DNA of 64,000 nt from CAWJNF01 sp963844235. Its GTDB lineage: Bacteria; Actinomycetota; Thermoleophilia; Gaiellales; Gaiellaceae. A program made the position numbers and the translations under genes. The stretch lies in NCBI GenBank assembly GCA_963844235.1, contig CAWJNF010000005.1, forward strand, positions 496,001 to 560,000. Direction: 5' to 3'. The notes under the pieces are model-generated. The model did no database searches. It had not been told where the DNA came from and was given only the letters and a program-made list of their open reading frames with translations. Shown piece by piece: positions 51,938 through 59,564 of the stretch; within the stretch, counting starts at the first letter, position 1; each line of letters begins with the position of its first letter.

Positions 51938-53203
51938 TTACTCGGCGCCGCACCACTCATAGATCGAGAGCGCCATCGTCTTCGTTGCGTCGATGAGGTC
52001 GCTCACCGACACCCATTCGTTGTTGGCGTGCATCTGCGACGTTGGGCCGGGACCGAAGATGACGGTCGGGATCCGGCCGAACCCGTTGAGGAAGCGCGCG
52101 TCGGCGGCGCCCTGGCGACCGGAGATCTCGGGCTCCTGGCCGGTCACCTCTCGGTAGCTCTCGGCGACGAGCTTGACGATCGAATGATCGGGATCGACCG
52201 CCGCAGCCTCCGCGTAGTAGCCGACGAAGCGAACCTCGGGCGGGTGGTCCTTCAGCCAGGCGTCGGCCGCGGCGACGCGGGCGACCTGGTCGACAAGGCT
52301 CTGCTTGACGGCGGCGTGATCCTCTCCCGGCACGGTTGCGAGGCTGCCCTTGAGCAGACAGGCGTCCGGGAAGGCGCTGGGGAAGCTGCCCGCCTCGAAC
52401 GAGCCGATCATGCAGGGGATCGCGTCGACGATGCTCGGGTACAGGGGGTGCGAGACGGTCTCCAGTCGCATCTTCTCCAACTCTGCCACCGCCTGCACGA
52501 TCCTGTATCCGAGCTCGATCGCGTTCACGCCGAGGTAGCGCCGCTGGATTCCCGCCGGCTTGCCCTTGATCGCGATCTCGAACCAGATCCGGCCGATGCA
52601 GGCAGGCTGAACCGCGTTCTCGCTCGTCTCGGCGCAGATCCCGGCGTCGGCCGTGTAGCCACGCACCAGGGTGTCGAGCGTGCCGTGCCCCGAGAGCTCC
52701 TCGTCTACGACGACGTTCAGGAGCACGTCGCCCTTCGGCCGCAGGCCTGCCGCAAGAAAGCACTCGATCGCGGCGATCATGGCCGCCACGCCGCTTTTCA
52801 TGTCCGACGCGCCGCGGCCGTAGACCCTGCCGCCCACGAGTTCCGCGGCGAGCGGCTCGTGGTCCCAGGCGTCCCGTGGGCCGACTGGCACCGTGTCCGT
52901 ATGGCCGTTGAGGAGCAGCGACCTGCCTCCTCCCGTTCCCCTTAGCAGCGCCAAGATGTTCGGCCGGCCCTCGTAGCCGCGCGTCACGGGCACGTACTCG
53001 GGATGTTGCTTCAGCGCATGCCAGTCGGACTCCCAGAGATCTACCTCGAGGCCCAGCTTCCCGACGTAGTCCGCGACGAAGCGCTGGATCTCGCCCTCCT
53101 CGCCGGTGACGCTCGGGATGCGCACGAGGTCGCGCAGCAGCCTGACGATCCCGTCTTGACGCGAGTCCACCTCTTCGAGCAGCCTCCGCTTCGCCTCGAC
53201 CAT
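51938..53203 (-). CDS. M20-family metallo-amidohydrolase (ArgE/DapE/ACY1-like)
   Basis: This 421-residue di-zinc hydrolase has LLLNGHTDTVPVG (metal His, catalytic Asp), YGRGASDMKSGVAAM (bridging Asp), VVVDEELSGHGTLD (Glu base, Glu ligand), and a late His in GPTSQMHANNEWV. It removes N-acyl groups or splits amide bonds of N-acyl or N-carbamoyl amino acids. The ATG shares an A with the upstream gene's TAA (TAATG), so translation is coupled. It may hydrolyse a linear amide intermediate. Confidence 0.94.
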   Translation of the reverse strand: MVEAKRRLLEEVDSRQDGIVRLLRDLVRIPSVTGEEGEIQRFVADYVGKLGLEVDLWESDWHALKQHPEYVPVTRGYEGRPNILALLRGTGGGRSLLLNGHTDTVPVGPRDAWDHEPLAAELVGGRVYGRGASDMKSGVAAMIAAIECFLAAGLRPKGDVLLNVVVDEELSGHGTLDTLVRGYTADAGICAETSENAVQPACIGRIWFEIAIKGKPAGIQRRYLGVNAIELGYRIVQAVAELEKMRLETVSHPLYPSIVDAIPCMIGSFEAGSFPSAFPDACLLKGSLATVPGEDHAAVKQSLVDQVARVAAADAWLKDHPPEVRFVGYYAEAAAVDPDHSIVKLVAESYREVTGQEPEISGRQGAADARFLNGFGRIPTVIFGPGPTSQMHANNEWVSVSDLIDATKTMALSIYEWCGAE

Positions 53204-53925
53204 TAGTCGTGGCTCGCCTCGACGAGGTTGTCGGCGAGTTCCCCCGGCCGCGTGAACATGACCTCGTGGCTGCCGCCCATCTCGACGAGCTTGAAGTCGC
53301 CGAGTCGCGAGGACATGGTCGGGTGCCAGGTGCCGGGAGGAAGGGCGATGTCGTCCGCGACGGCGATGTAGGCCTTCGGGACTCCGGACCCGTAGAACCC
53401 CTTCAGGTCAAGCGGGTCGATCCAGGGTCGGTAAGGCTGCGGGACGAGGCGCTCCCAGACCGAGCGCGCCGCTTCCTCGTGCGCATCCTGCATGAAGTTG
53501 TCCCGGAACAGCTCCCACGGGCAAAGGACGGTGTTGTCCGAACTGAGTCGGGCGAGCTCGTCGAAGATCGCGGTCTGGTCCGGCGAGATGTTGTCGTTGA
53601 CGCTCCGTCCATCCTCGACCACAAAAGCCGTGTGGAACACGAGACGCTTGATCCGGTCCGGGATCCGCTGGAAGACGCGGCTAATGACGGAGCCGCCGAA
53701 GCTGTGCCCGACGAGAACGATCTCGCGCAGATCAAGGTGCTCGATGAAGGAGCTGACGGCGGCCACGTAATCCTCGTGGCGGATACCACGGCGACTCGCG
53801 CCCGGCGTATGGCCTGGATAGGTCGGCGCGTAGGCGCGGTGACCGCGCTCACGGAGGGCCCACATCGTAGGCTCCCACGCCCAGCCACCGTGCCAGGAGC
53901 CGTGAACGAGGACGAAGGTCACCAT
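53203..53925 (-). CDS. Alpha/beta hydrolase (EstC / methyl-esterase / hydroxynitrile-lyase-like)
   Basis: This 240-residue hydrolase has TFVLVHGSWHGGWAWEPTMWAL (oxyanion strand), nucleophile Ser75 in IVLVGHSFGGSVISRV and late His in MGGSHEVMFTRPGELA. The HGxWHGxW start is typical of the plant methyl-esterase / hydroxynitrile-lyase group and of bacterial EstC and pyrethroid hydrolases. A hydroxynitrile-lyase-like activity would suit a nitrile cluster, but esterase is the safer call. It lies 16 bases after the acetamidase gene. Confidence 0.9.
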   Translation of the reverse strand: MVTFVLVHGSWHGGWAWEPTMWALRERGHRAYAPTYPGHTPGASRRGIRHEDYVAAVSSFIEHLDLREIVLVGHSFGGSVISRVFQRIPDRIKRLVFHTAFVVEDGRSVNDNISPDQTAIFDELARLSSDNTVLCPWELFRDNFMQDAHEEAARSVWERLVPQPYRPWIDPLDLKGFYGSGVPKAYIAVADDIALPPGTWHPTMSSRLGDFKLVEMGGSHEVMFTRPGELADNLVEASHD

Positions 53926-53941
53926 CCGCCGGCCCGCGTTC

Positions 53942-54901
53942 CTAGCCGACGAACACGGATCTCGGCATGCTGAAGGTGACGAAGCCTGTGTGCGCGGGCG
54001 CTATCTTCGGCACCGAGATCTTCAGGTCGCCTGCCGCGCTGCAGAGGACGTAGGCGTCGACCGGACGGAGCCCGTGTTCGGTCTCGAGCCACCGGATCAT
54101 GTCCCGCACCGCGTTCTGCGCCCCTGCGTGCAGGTCGTCCCCGATTGCGCTCGTCATGTGGTAGCCCATGCCGTCGTAACGGCTCGTCGTCGGACCGCGG
54201 GTCTGAAGCTGCGGAGCCCGGATCGTTCTCCCTTTGTGCACACGGAAGCGTAGGCTGACAACGAGCGGGGCCTCGAGCGCCGTGGCACAGACCTCGCCGT
54301 CACCCTGAGCGAGGTGTCCGTCGCCGACCGAGAAAAGCGCCCCGGGCACCTCGACCGGAAGATACAGCGCGCTGCCGCGAACGAGATGACGCGTGTCGAG
54401 ATTCCCGCCCGTCGGCCGTGGCGGAAGCGTGATGTGGGCCCCAGGCTCTCGGAGCGCCACACCCATTACGCCGCAGAAGGGTTCGACCGGGACACGAATG
54501 CCCGGCACAAGCTCGGCACGCTCGTCCGCGCCCACCCGCCAGATCTTGAGGTGGTAGAGGTCGCCGAAATCCTCCGCCAGAAGGCCGATGCCGGGGAAGA
54601 GGGCGGTCCATGCCCAGCCGTCGTGCTCGAAGTCGAGGACCTCGACCTCGAGCACGTCGCCTGGCTCCGCCCCCTCGACAGCGACAGGTCCGGTCAAGCA
54701 GTGGACCCGATCGAACTCGAGCTTGCTCAGGTCCTCGGTAGTGGACTCAGGGGTGAGTTCGCCTCCGTACGCTTCCTGGCACCGAAACACCACCGTATCG
54801 CCCGAACCGACGGTCAGCGCAGGCTCGAGGCTGTTGTCGAAGTGGAAGTGGTTGCTCCCTGTGAGGTGGTGCTTCGCATCCGTAGTGCGTCCGAGCAACA
54901 T
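53942..54901 (-). CDS. Acetamidase/formamidase family protein (FmdA/AmdA)
   Basis: This 319-residue member of the FmdA_AmdA family hydrolyses short amides such as formamide or acetamide to acid and ammonia. Typical segments are GSNHFHFDNSLEPALTVGSGDTV, LTGPVAVEGAEPGDVLEVEV, GNLDTRHLVRGSALYLPVEVPGALFSVGDGHLAQGDGE and MGYHMTSAIGDDLHAGAQNAV. It is the first gene of the minus-strand operon 54901-49441, with GGAG 9 bases before the ATG. This adds a second amide hydrolase of unrelated fold to the cluster. Confidence 0.93.
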   Translation of the reverse strand: MLLGRTTDAKHHLTGSNHFHFDNSLEPALTVGSGDTVVFRCQEAYGGELTPESTTEDLSKLEFDRVHCLTGPVAVEGAEPGDVLEVEVLDFEHDGWAWTALFPGIGLLAEDFGDLYHLKIWRVGADERAELVPGIRVPVEPFCGVMGVALREPGAHITLPPRPTGGNLDTRHLVRGSALYLPVEVPGALFSVGDGHLAQGDGEVCATALEAPLVVSLRFRVHKGRTIRAPQLQTRGPTTSRYDGMGYHMTSAIGDDLHAGAQNAVRDMIRWLETEHGLRPVDAYVLCSAAGDLKISVPKIAPAHTGFVTFSMPRSVFVG

Positions 54902-54920
54902 CGCTCTTGTCTCCTTTCGG

Positions 54921-54940
54921 GCCTGCGTGCAGCTGCAGGC
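54921..54940. promoter_or_regulatory. Hairpin in the acetamidase mRNA leader
   Basis: GCCTGC (54921-54926) and GCAGGC (54935-54940) flank an 8-base centre; the palindrome TGCAGCTGCA sits inside it. It lies 20-40 bases before the acetamidase ATG and could be an operator or an RNA hairpin. Function is unproven. Confidence 0.3.
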
Positions 54941-55163
54941 TCGCCCGGCCCGCGATACGACTACCCGCCGGCCACTGCCTCTGTCAAGGCAAGAAGCAGC
55001 TCATGCGGCTGCGGGTCGGCAGGCGTTCGCGAGCGCATCAGGCTCATCACGAACGCGCGCGGGCCACGGGTAGGAGCCTCGCACCCCGTGAATCCGGAGA
55101 TGTACGGTCGGGATTGCGCCGAGTACTCCCACATCGCGTCTTCGACGTGCTCCTCCAGAGCGG

Positions 55164-55193
55164 TTGAAGCCGAACGAAGCGAGATCGTACACT
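55164..55193 (+). promoter_or_regulatory. Probable promoter of the set-3 FAD/Fe-S genes
   Basis: TTGAAG (55164-55169), 18 bases and TACACT (55188-55193) lie 25 bases before the ATG at 55219. This matches vegetative-type spacing. Confidence 0.5.
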
Positions 55194-55218
55194 GGGGAGC
55201 CGTGGAGCGAACTGTGCT

Positions 55219-56031
55219 ATGAAGCCACCCCCGTTCGAATACCACGCGCCCACGACACTCGACGAGGCGGTGGGCCTACGGCGGGAGCTCGGGCCGGACT
55301 CGGCGCTGCTCGCCGGCGGCCAGAGCCTCCTACCGATGCTGAACATGCGCCTCGCCCGGCCGAGCGCCCTGATTGACCTAAACGGGATCCCCGAGCTTGC
55401 CTACATCCGCCACGAGGATGGTTGCATCGTCGTCGGCGCGATGACGCGTCAGCGGGTGCTCGAGCGTTCCCAAGAGGCTGCCGACGCCTGCCCGCTGCTG
55501 CGCGAGGCGCTGCTCCATGTGGCACACGCCATCATCCGCAACCGTGGCACCGTAGGCGGTTCGATCGCCCACGCCGATGCTGCCGCGGAGCTACCTTCAG
55601 TCCTCGCCGTGCTCGGTGGAAAGGTGAGGGCAACAGGGCCGAACGGTACCCGCGAAATTGCTGCTCAGGAGCTGTTCGATTTCCACTTCACGACGACGCT
55701 AGCCTCTGATGAGATCCTGACCGAGGTGTCGTTCCCGGTTCTGCCTCCCGGCAGCGGCCACGCCTTTCTCGAAGTCAGCAGACGGCACGGCGACTACGCG
55801 CTCGCCGGGGTCGCCTGTCTGGTCGACGGCCCCAGCGTGCGGCTGTCGTTTACGGGCGTCGGGCCGCGCCCGCTGCTGGTCGAGAGCGACGACCCGGAGG
55901 CGGCTGCGACTGCGGCCGAGCCGGCGTCTGACATGCACGGCACGGCCGAGTACCGTCGCGAACTCGTCCGCGTGCTGGCGGGCCGTGCGGTTACGCTCGC
56001 TCGCCGGCGGGCGCAAGGTGAGGCGGAGTGA
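55219..56031 (+). CDS. Molybdenum hydroxylase set 3, FAD subunit (CoxM-like)
   Basis: This 270-residue FAD-binding medium subunit is slightly shorter than sets 1 and 2. FAD motifs are LAGGQSLLPMLNMR and RGTVGGSIAHADAAAELPS, and TAEYRRELVRVLAGRAV ends the protein. It overlaps the [2Fe-2S] gene by GTGA. No large subunit follows: the next genes encode nitrile hydratase. The nearest unpaired large subunit is at 45945-48344. Confidence 0.94.
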   Translation: MKPPPFEYHAPTTLDEAVGLRRELGPDSALLAGGQSLLPMLNMRLARPSALIDLNGIPELAYIRHEDGCIVVGAMTRQRVLERSQEAADACPLLREALLHVAHAIIRNRGTVGGSIAHADAAAELPSVLAVLGGKVRATGPNGTREIAAQELFDFHFTTTLASDEILTEVSFPVLPPGSGHAFLEVSRRHGDYALAGVACLVDGPSVRLSFTGVGPRPLLVESDDPEAAATAAEPASDMHGTAEYRRELVRVLAGRAVTLARRRAQGEAE

Positions 56032-56549
56032 CCAGGACGGTCAGGCTACGCGTGAACGGCCGCGATTACGAACGGCAAGTCGAGCCACGTCTTCTACTCT
56101 CCGACTTCATCCGGCACGAGCTCGGACTCAAGGGCACCCACGTCGGCTGCGAGCACGGTGTCTGCGGCTGCTGCACGATCCGGCTGGACGGGACGGCGGT
56201 GCGCTCCTGCCTGCTGCTCGCGGTCCAGGCGAACGGAGCGGAGCTGCTGACGATCGAAGGAATCGCTCAGGCATGGGATCCAACCGTCCCAATCGCGTCG
56301 GGGGTCACCGGCAATCTGCACCCGATCCAGGCGGCCTTCCGCGAGTGCCACGGTCTCCAGTGTGGCTTCTGCACTCCGGGATTCGTGCTGGCGATCCAGG
56401 CCTTCCTCGAAGAGAACCCTCGCGTCGATCTGACGGAGGAGGAGATCCGGGAGGGAATTTCCGGCAACCTCTGCCGCTGCACCGGCTACCAGAACATCGT
56501 CGACGCGGTGAAGCAGGCAGCGCAGATGATGTACGGAGGGACGGCCTGA
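56028..56549 (+). CDS. Molybdenum hydroxylase set 3, [2Fe-2S] subunit (CoxS-like)
   Basis: This 173-residue subunit has cluster sites CEHGVCGCCTI with VRSC, and CGFCTPG plus LCRCTGYQNIV. The extra Cys (GCCT in place of GACT or GTCT) distinguishes it from the other two sets. A longer insert before the second cluster (IAQAWDPTVPIASGVTGN) also differs from sets 1 and 2. It starts with GTG in the stop of the FAD subunit. Set 3 is therefore not a simple recent copy of set 1 or 2. Confidence 0.95.
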   Translation: MTRTVRLRVNGRDYERQVEPRLLLSDFIRHELGLKGTHVGCEHGVCGCCTIRLDGTAVRSCLLLAVQANGAELLTIEGIAQAWDPTVPIASGVTGNLHPIQAAFRECHGLQCGFCTPGFVLAIQAFLEENPRVDLTEEEIREGISGNLCRCTGYQNIVDAVKQAAQMMYGGTA

Positions 56550-56712
56550 CCTCCCGTGGAGCGCCGCGGGTGCGGCTCTGCACTTTGATCGCGATGGGAT
56601 GAGGGCCGTGGACGTTCGTCGCTGACATCGGCAGAGCCCTTGTCTGTCGAGCTGAGCCAAAGGATGCACAGCGAGCCGAGCCTTACAGCCGTCCGAGTCG
56701 CCATTTGTGGGG

Positions 56713-56741
56713 CTGACAGGAGGCGCGGGAGGTGAGATACT
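56713..56741 (+). promoter_or_regulatory. Promoter of the nitrile hydratase operon
   Basis: CTGACA (56713-56718), 17 bases and GATACT (56736-56741) end 6 bases before the GTG of the beta-subunit gene at 56748. No ribosome site is at normal distance, so the beta subunit is probably translated from a leaderless mRNA. The same GATACT box precedes the kinase operon. I see no B12 riboswitch here. Confidence 0.65.
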
Positions 56742-56747
56742 TGCGCC

Positions 56748-57428
56748 GTGCTACCGGCGGGGGACCTCGGCGGTATTCGTGGGCTCGGCCCGGTCGAAGT
56801 TGAGCCCGACGAGCCCGTCTTCCACTCAGAGTGGGAGGGTAGGACCTTCGGCATGGCCAACGCGATGATGGCGAAGGGCCTGTTCTCGGTCGACGAGTTC
56901 CGGCACGCGGTCGAGAGCATTCACCCGGTTGCCTACATAAGCGTGGGCTACTACGGACGCTGGCTGTGGGGCCTCGAGCGGCTTCTCGTCCATCACGGGG
57001 TAGTGACCGATGAGGAGATCGACGCGCGCACGCGCGCGCTCTCCCTCCAGCCGGACGCATCTATGCCCCGTCGGGAGGACCCAGAGCTCGCCGACCTTCT
57101 ACTCGGTGCCGTATACGCGGGCATGTCGCCGCGCCGCGAGGTCGCAGCGCCGCGGCGCTTCGCCGTCGGCGACCGTGTTGTTGCGCGCGGGGCGGGCCGG
57201 GAGGGGCACACTCGGCTGCCGGCATATGCCCGCGGCCGCACCGGCATCGTCGTCCACTGCCACGACGCGTTCGTGTTCCCGGATTCGAACGCCCGCCGGG
57301 CCGGGGAGGATCCACAGTGGTGCTACTGCATCCGCTTCGAGCCCGAGGAGATGTGGGGCGTCCCGGCCAACACATGTGCTCCCGTGTTCCTCGACGCCTG
57401 GGAGGCCTACCTCGACCCCGCCGACTAG
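56748..57428 (+). CDS. nthB: Nitrile hydratase, beta subunit (cobalt type)
   Basis: This 226-residue beta subunit is half of the enzyme that hydrates a nitrile to the amide. Family features are DLGGIRGLGPVEVEPDEPVFHSEWEGR at the N-terminus, HPVAYISVGYYGRWLWGLERLL, and the C-terminal SH3-like barrel RFAVGDRVVARGAG through GIVVHCHDAFVFPD and EEMWG. The gene order beta-alpha-accessory is that of cobalt enzymes such as the R. rhodochrous J1 type. It has a probable leaderless GTG start. Confidence 0.96.
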   Translation: MLPAGDLGGIRGLGPVEVEPDEPVFHSEWEGRTFGMANAMMAKGLFSVDEFRHAVESIHPVAYISVGYYGRWLWGLERLLVHHGVVTDEEIDARTRALSLQPDASMPRREDPELADLLLGAVYAGMSPRREVAAPRRFAVGDRVVARGAGREGHTRLPAYARGRTGIVVHCHDAFVFPDSNARRAGEDPQWCYCIRFEPEEMWGVPANTCAPVFLDAWEAYLDPAD

Positions 57429-57438
57429 AGGAGGAGCG

Positions 57439-58035
57439 ATGGGCCACGAGAACGATCATGCGGGCTACGAGGCGCTCCGCGTGAAGGCGCTCGAGTCGTT
57501 GCTCGTCGAGAAGGGCCTGCTTGGGAGCGACGCGATCGACCGCATCGTGGCCGCGTACGAGGAGGACATCGGGCCGCTCAACGGCGCGCGTGTCGTCGCT
57601 CGAGCGTGGGTCGACCCGGCGTTCAAGGCGCGGCTGCTCGAGGACGCGACGCCGGCGCTCCGAGAGCTCGACATCGGTGGGCTCGAGGCGGAGCACATGG
57701 TGGCGCTGGAGAACACACCGAGCGTGCACAACGTCGTCGTGTGCACGCTGTGCTCGTGTTACCCGTGGGCCTTGCTCGGCTTACCCCCGCACTGGTACAA
57801 GTCGCCGGCGTACCGCTCGCGCATCGTCGTCGAGCCCCGTACGGTGCTGGCAGAGATAGGCCTCGAAGTGGACGAGTCGGTCGAGATGCGCGTATGGGAC
57901 TCGAGCGCGGCCATCCGCTACTTCGTGCTGCCCGAGCGCCCCGACGGCACGGAGGGACTAACAGACGACGAGCTAGCCGGCCTCGTCACCCGCGACGCAC
58001 TGATCGGCGTCGCGAAGGTGAAGGTTCCCGTCTGA
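57439..58035 (+). CDS. nthA: Nitrile hydratase, alpha subunit (cobalt type)
   Basis: This 198-residue catalytic subunit holds the metal-binding claw VCTLCSCYPWALLGLPPHWYK (Cys102, Cys105, Ser106, Cys107). Thr after the first Cys and Tyr after the last mark the cobalt type; iron enzymes have Ser and Thr there. Two of these cysteines are oxidised to sulfinic/sulfenic acid in mature enzymes. GAGGAG precedes the ATG. It acts with the beta subunit and needs the accessory protein encoded next for cobalt loading. Confidence 0.97.
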   Translation: MGHENDHAGYEALRVKALESLLVEKGLLGSDAIDRIVAAYEEDIGPLNGARVVARAWVDPAFKARLLEDATPALRELDIGGLEAEHMVALENTPSVHNVVVCTLCSCYPWALLGLPPHWYKSPAYRSRIVVEPRTVLAEIGLEVDESVEMRVWDSSAAIRYFVLPERPDGTEGLTDDELAGLVTRDALIGVAKVKVPV

Positions 58036-58406
58036 TGCGGCGCGACGTGGCCGAGATGCAGGGCATGATTTCGCTGCCCCGCCGAAACGGGGAGCTCGTG
58101 TTCGCGGAGCCGTGGGAGAGCCGAATCTTCGGGCTTGCGATCAGCGCGTCGGAGGCCGGCGCCTACGAGTGGGGCGAGTTCCGCCAGAGGCTGATCGCGG
58201 AGATCGGTTCCTGGGAGGCCGAGCATGGGCGCGACCACGTCGAGGGCGGCGACTGGCGCTACTACGGGCGCTGGCTCGCCTCCGTCGAGCGGCTGCTAGC
58301 CGACAAGGGCCTGGTCTCCCAGGAGGAGCTCGCCCGACGCGTGGGCGAGCTCGAGCAGGAGAACGACCACGGACATCACCACCACGACCGGGAAGGAGCG
58401 CATTGA
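58035..58406 (+). CDS. Nitrile hydratase accessory (activator) protein
   Basis: This 123-residue protein resembles the N-terminal half of the beta subunit (PRRNGELVFAEPWESRIFGLAISASEAGAYEWGEFRQRLIAEI, then WRYYGRWLASVERLLADKGL). In cobalt enzymes such proteins swap alpha subunits to insert the metal and promote cysteine oxidation. The C-terminus HGHHHHDREGAH is a likely cobalt-binding tail. Its start overlaps the alpha-subunit stop as TGATG, and its own stop overlaps the next gene the same way. Confidence 0.92.
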   Translation: MRRDVAEMQGMISLPRRNGELVFAEPWESRIFGLAISASEAGAYEWGEFRQRLIAEIGSWEAEHGRDHVEGGDWRYYGRWLASVERLLADKGLVSQEELARRVGELEQENDHGHHHHDREGAH

Positions 58407-58630
58407 TGGCTGTCGCGCGCGCAGTTTGGCTCGGAACAGCCGCAATCCGCGCGAATGAGCGCCTCGTCGGGGGTATCGCGCTCATGGTTGGCGCGATGCT
58501 GTTCTACCTCGCGATGCTCGACCAAGGGCAAGTTGCGGATCTCTTGCTCGCTGGCGGGCTTGCCAGCTCTAACCATCTGCACGAGTTCTTCCACGATGGC
58601 CGACACCTCGCCGGCGCACCCTGCCACTGA
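58406..58630 (+). CDS. cbtB: CbtB-like cobalt transporter subunit
   Basis: This 74-residue membrane protein has one hydrophobic segment (GGIALMVGAMLFYLAML) and a His-rich C-terminus ending HEFFHDGRHLAGAPCH. The HDxRHxxxxPCH pattern is that of CbtB, the small subunit of a predicted cobalt transporter usually found under B12 riboswitches. Here it starts inside the stop of the nitrile hydratase accessory gene (TGATG) and overlaps CbtA by 35 bases, so it belongs to the enzyme operon. Confidence 0.85.
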   Translation: MAVARAVWLGTAAIRANERLVGGIALMVGAMLFYLAMLDQGQVADLLLAGGLASSNHLHEFFHDGRHLAGAPCH

Positions 58631-59387
58631 CCATCGCGCCGCCTGGCCGGGTTTCGGCTGGGCCCGTGTCGGCGTCCTCGCCGGGCTTGCGGGAGGACTC
58701 GGTGCGGCCGCCTTCAACAGCGTGGTGGGGGAACGGGTGCTCGGCGAAGCGATCCTGCTCGAGGAGGCCGGCGCTGAGCATGTCTCCGCGATCGCCGAAC
58801 CGTTCACGCGGGGTGAGCAGCAGGGCGGCATGGTCGTGGGTGAGCTCGTACTCGGCGGCGGCCTCGGACTGCTGCTTGCCGGTGCGGCTCTCGTCGCCGG
58901 GCCCGTTTTCCTCGGGCCGGCGCGGCGGGCCTGGCTTGCGCTCGTCGCGGCCGGTGGGTGGGCGTTCCTCGTGCTGCCGGCGATCGCCTACCCCGCGCTC
59001 CCGCCGGGAGTCGAGTCGTCCCTGGCGATCGAGACGCGCCAGCTCTCCTACCTCGCGCTCGTCGGCGCGGGCGTGTTCGGGGCCGTCCTTGCCCGGCTCG
59101 TCTGGCTCCGTCTCGGCGGGCGGCTGCGTCCGCTGACCACCCTCATCGCCCTCCTTCTGCCTGCAGCGCTTGCCGTCAGCCTGCTCCCGGGCGAGCATGT
59201 GAGCACGGCCGGCGAGGACGGCCTACTCGTGCGCTTTCGCGCGGCCGCGATCGGGAGCCAGGTGATGTTCTGGGCGCTGACGGCTCTCGTCGGGCTGTGG
59301 CTGATCGACCGCCGGCTCACAAGTGGCCCGCAACGCGGGGTCGCGGCACGGTCGACGTCGGGCTCGTCTGGCAGCGGGGGATCGTGA
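58596..59387 (+). CDS. cbtA: CbtA-like cobalt transporter subunit
   Basis: This 263-residue membrane protein has about five to six transmembrane stretches (GVLAGLAGGLGAAAFNSVVG, LVLGGGLGLLLAGAALVAG, WLALVAAGGWAFLVLPAI, LSYLALVGAGVFGAVLARL, LTTLIALLLPAALAVSLLPG, FWALTALVGLWLI), matching CbtA. EEAGAEHVSA and PFTRGEQQ between helices 1 and 2 are typical. It very probably supplies cobalt for the nitrile hydratase encoded upstream. Start ATG 58596 lies within cbtB. Confidence 0.88.
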   Translation: MADTSPAHPATDHRAAWPGFGWARVGVLAGLAGGLGAAAFNSVVGERVLGEAILLEEAGAEHVSAIAEPFTRGEQQGGMVVGELVLGGGLGLLLAGAALVAGPVFLGPARRAWLALVAAGGWAFLVLPAIAYPALPPGVESSLAIETRQLSYLALVGAGVFGAVLARLVWLRLGGRLRPLTTLIALLLPAALAVSLLPGEHVSTAGEDGLLVRFRAAAIGSQVMFWALTALVGLWLIDRRLTSGPQRGVAARSTSGSSGSGGS

Positions 59388-59564
59388 AACGGCGTCGTTC
59401 ACAATCTCCCGGGATCGAGTGCTCTTCGATCAGAGTTGCACGTAACAGCAGCGGAACTCGTTCCCGGCAACGGCACGACACCGTCGAGACTCTCACGGAT
59501 CGATCTCGTCGTGGTTGCACGCTCGGCGCCCGGACGGATGCCGCGGTCCCATGTGTGCGGCGGG
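59388..59564. other. Convergent intergenic region
   Basis: I see no gene, clear hairpin or promoter in these 177 bases between cbtA and the TenA-like gene. Confidence 0.4.

Larger units (their letters stand above)
54902..55218. other. Divergent intergenic region
   Basis: These 317 bases lie between the acetamidase operon (minus) and the CoxM gene at 55219 (plus). They hold a hairpin near the acetamidase start and a promoter near the CoxM start. A 94-codon minus-strand reading (54961-55245; containing YISGFTGCEAPTRG) starts inside the CoxM gene and has no family I recognise, so I do not call it a gene. Confidence 0.5.

Noticed and set aside
54961..55245. Possible 94-residue minus-strand gene between acetamidase and CoxM
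   Set aside because: It starts inside the CoxM gene, lacks a ribosome site and matches no family I know. A relic cannot be excluded.
56550..56747. Cobalamin riboswitch upstream of the nitrile hydratase / cbtBA genes
   Set aside because: I looked for it because cbtBA is usually under such control. No B12-box-like conserved core is evident, and the gene appears to start at its promoter.
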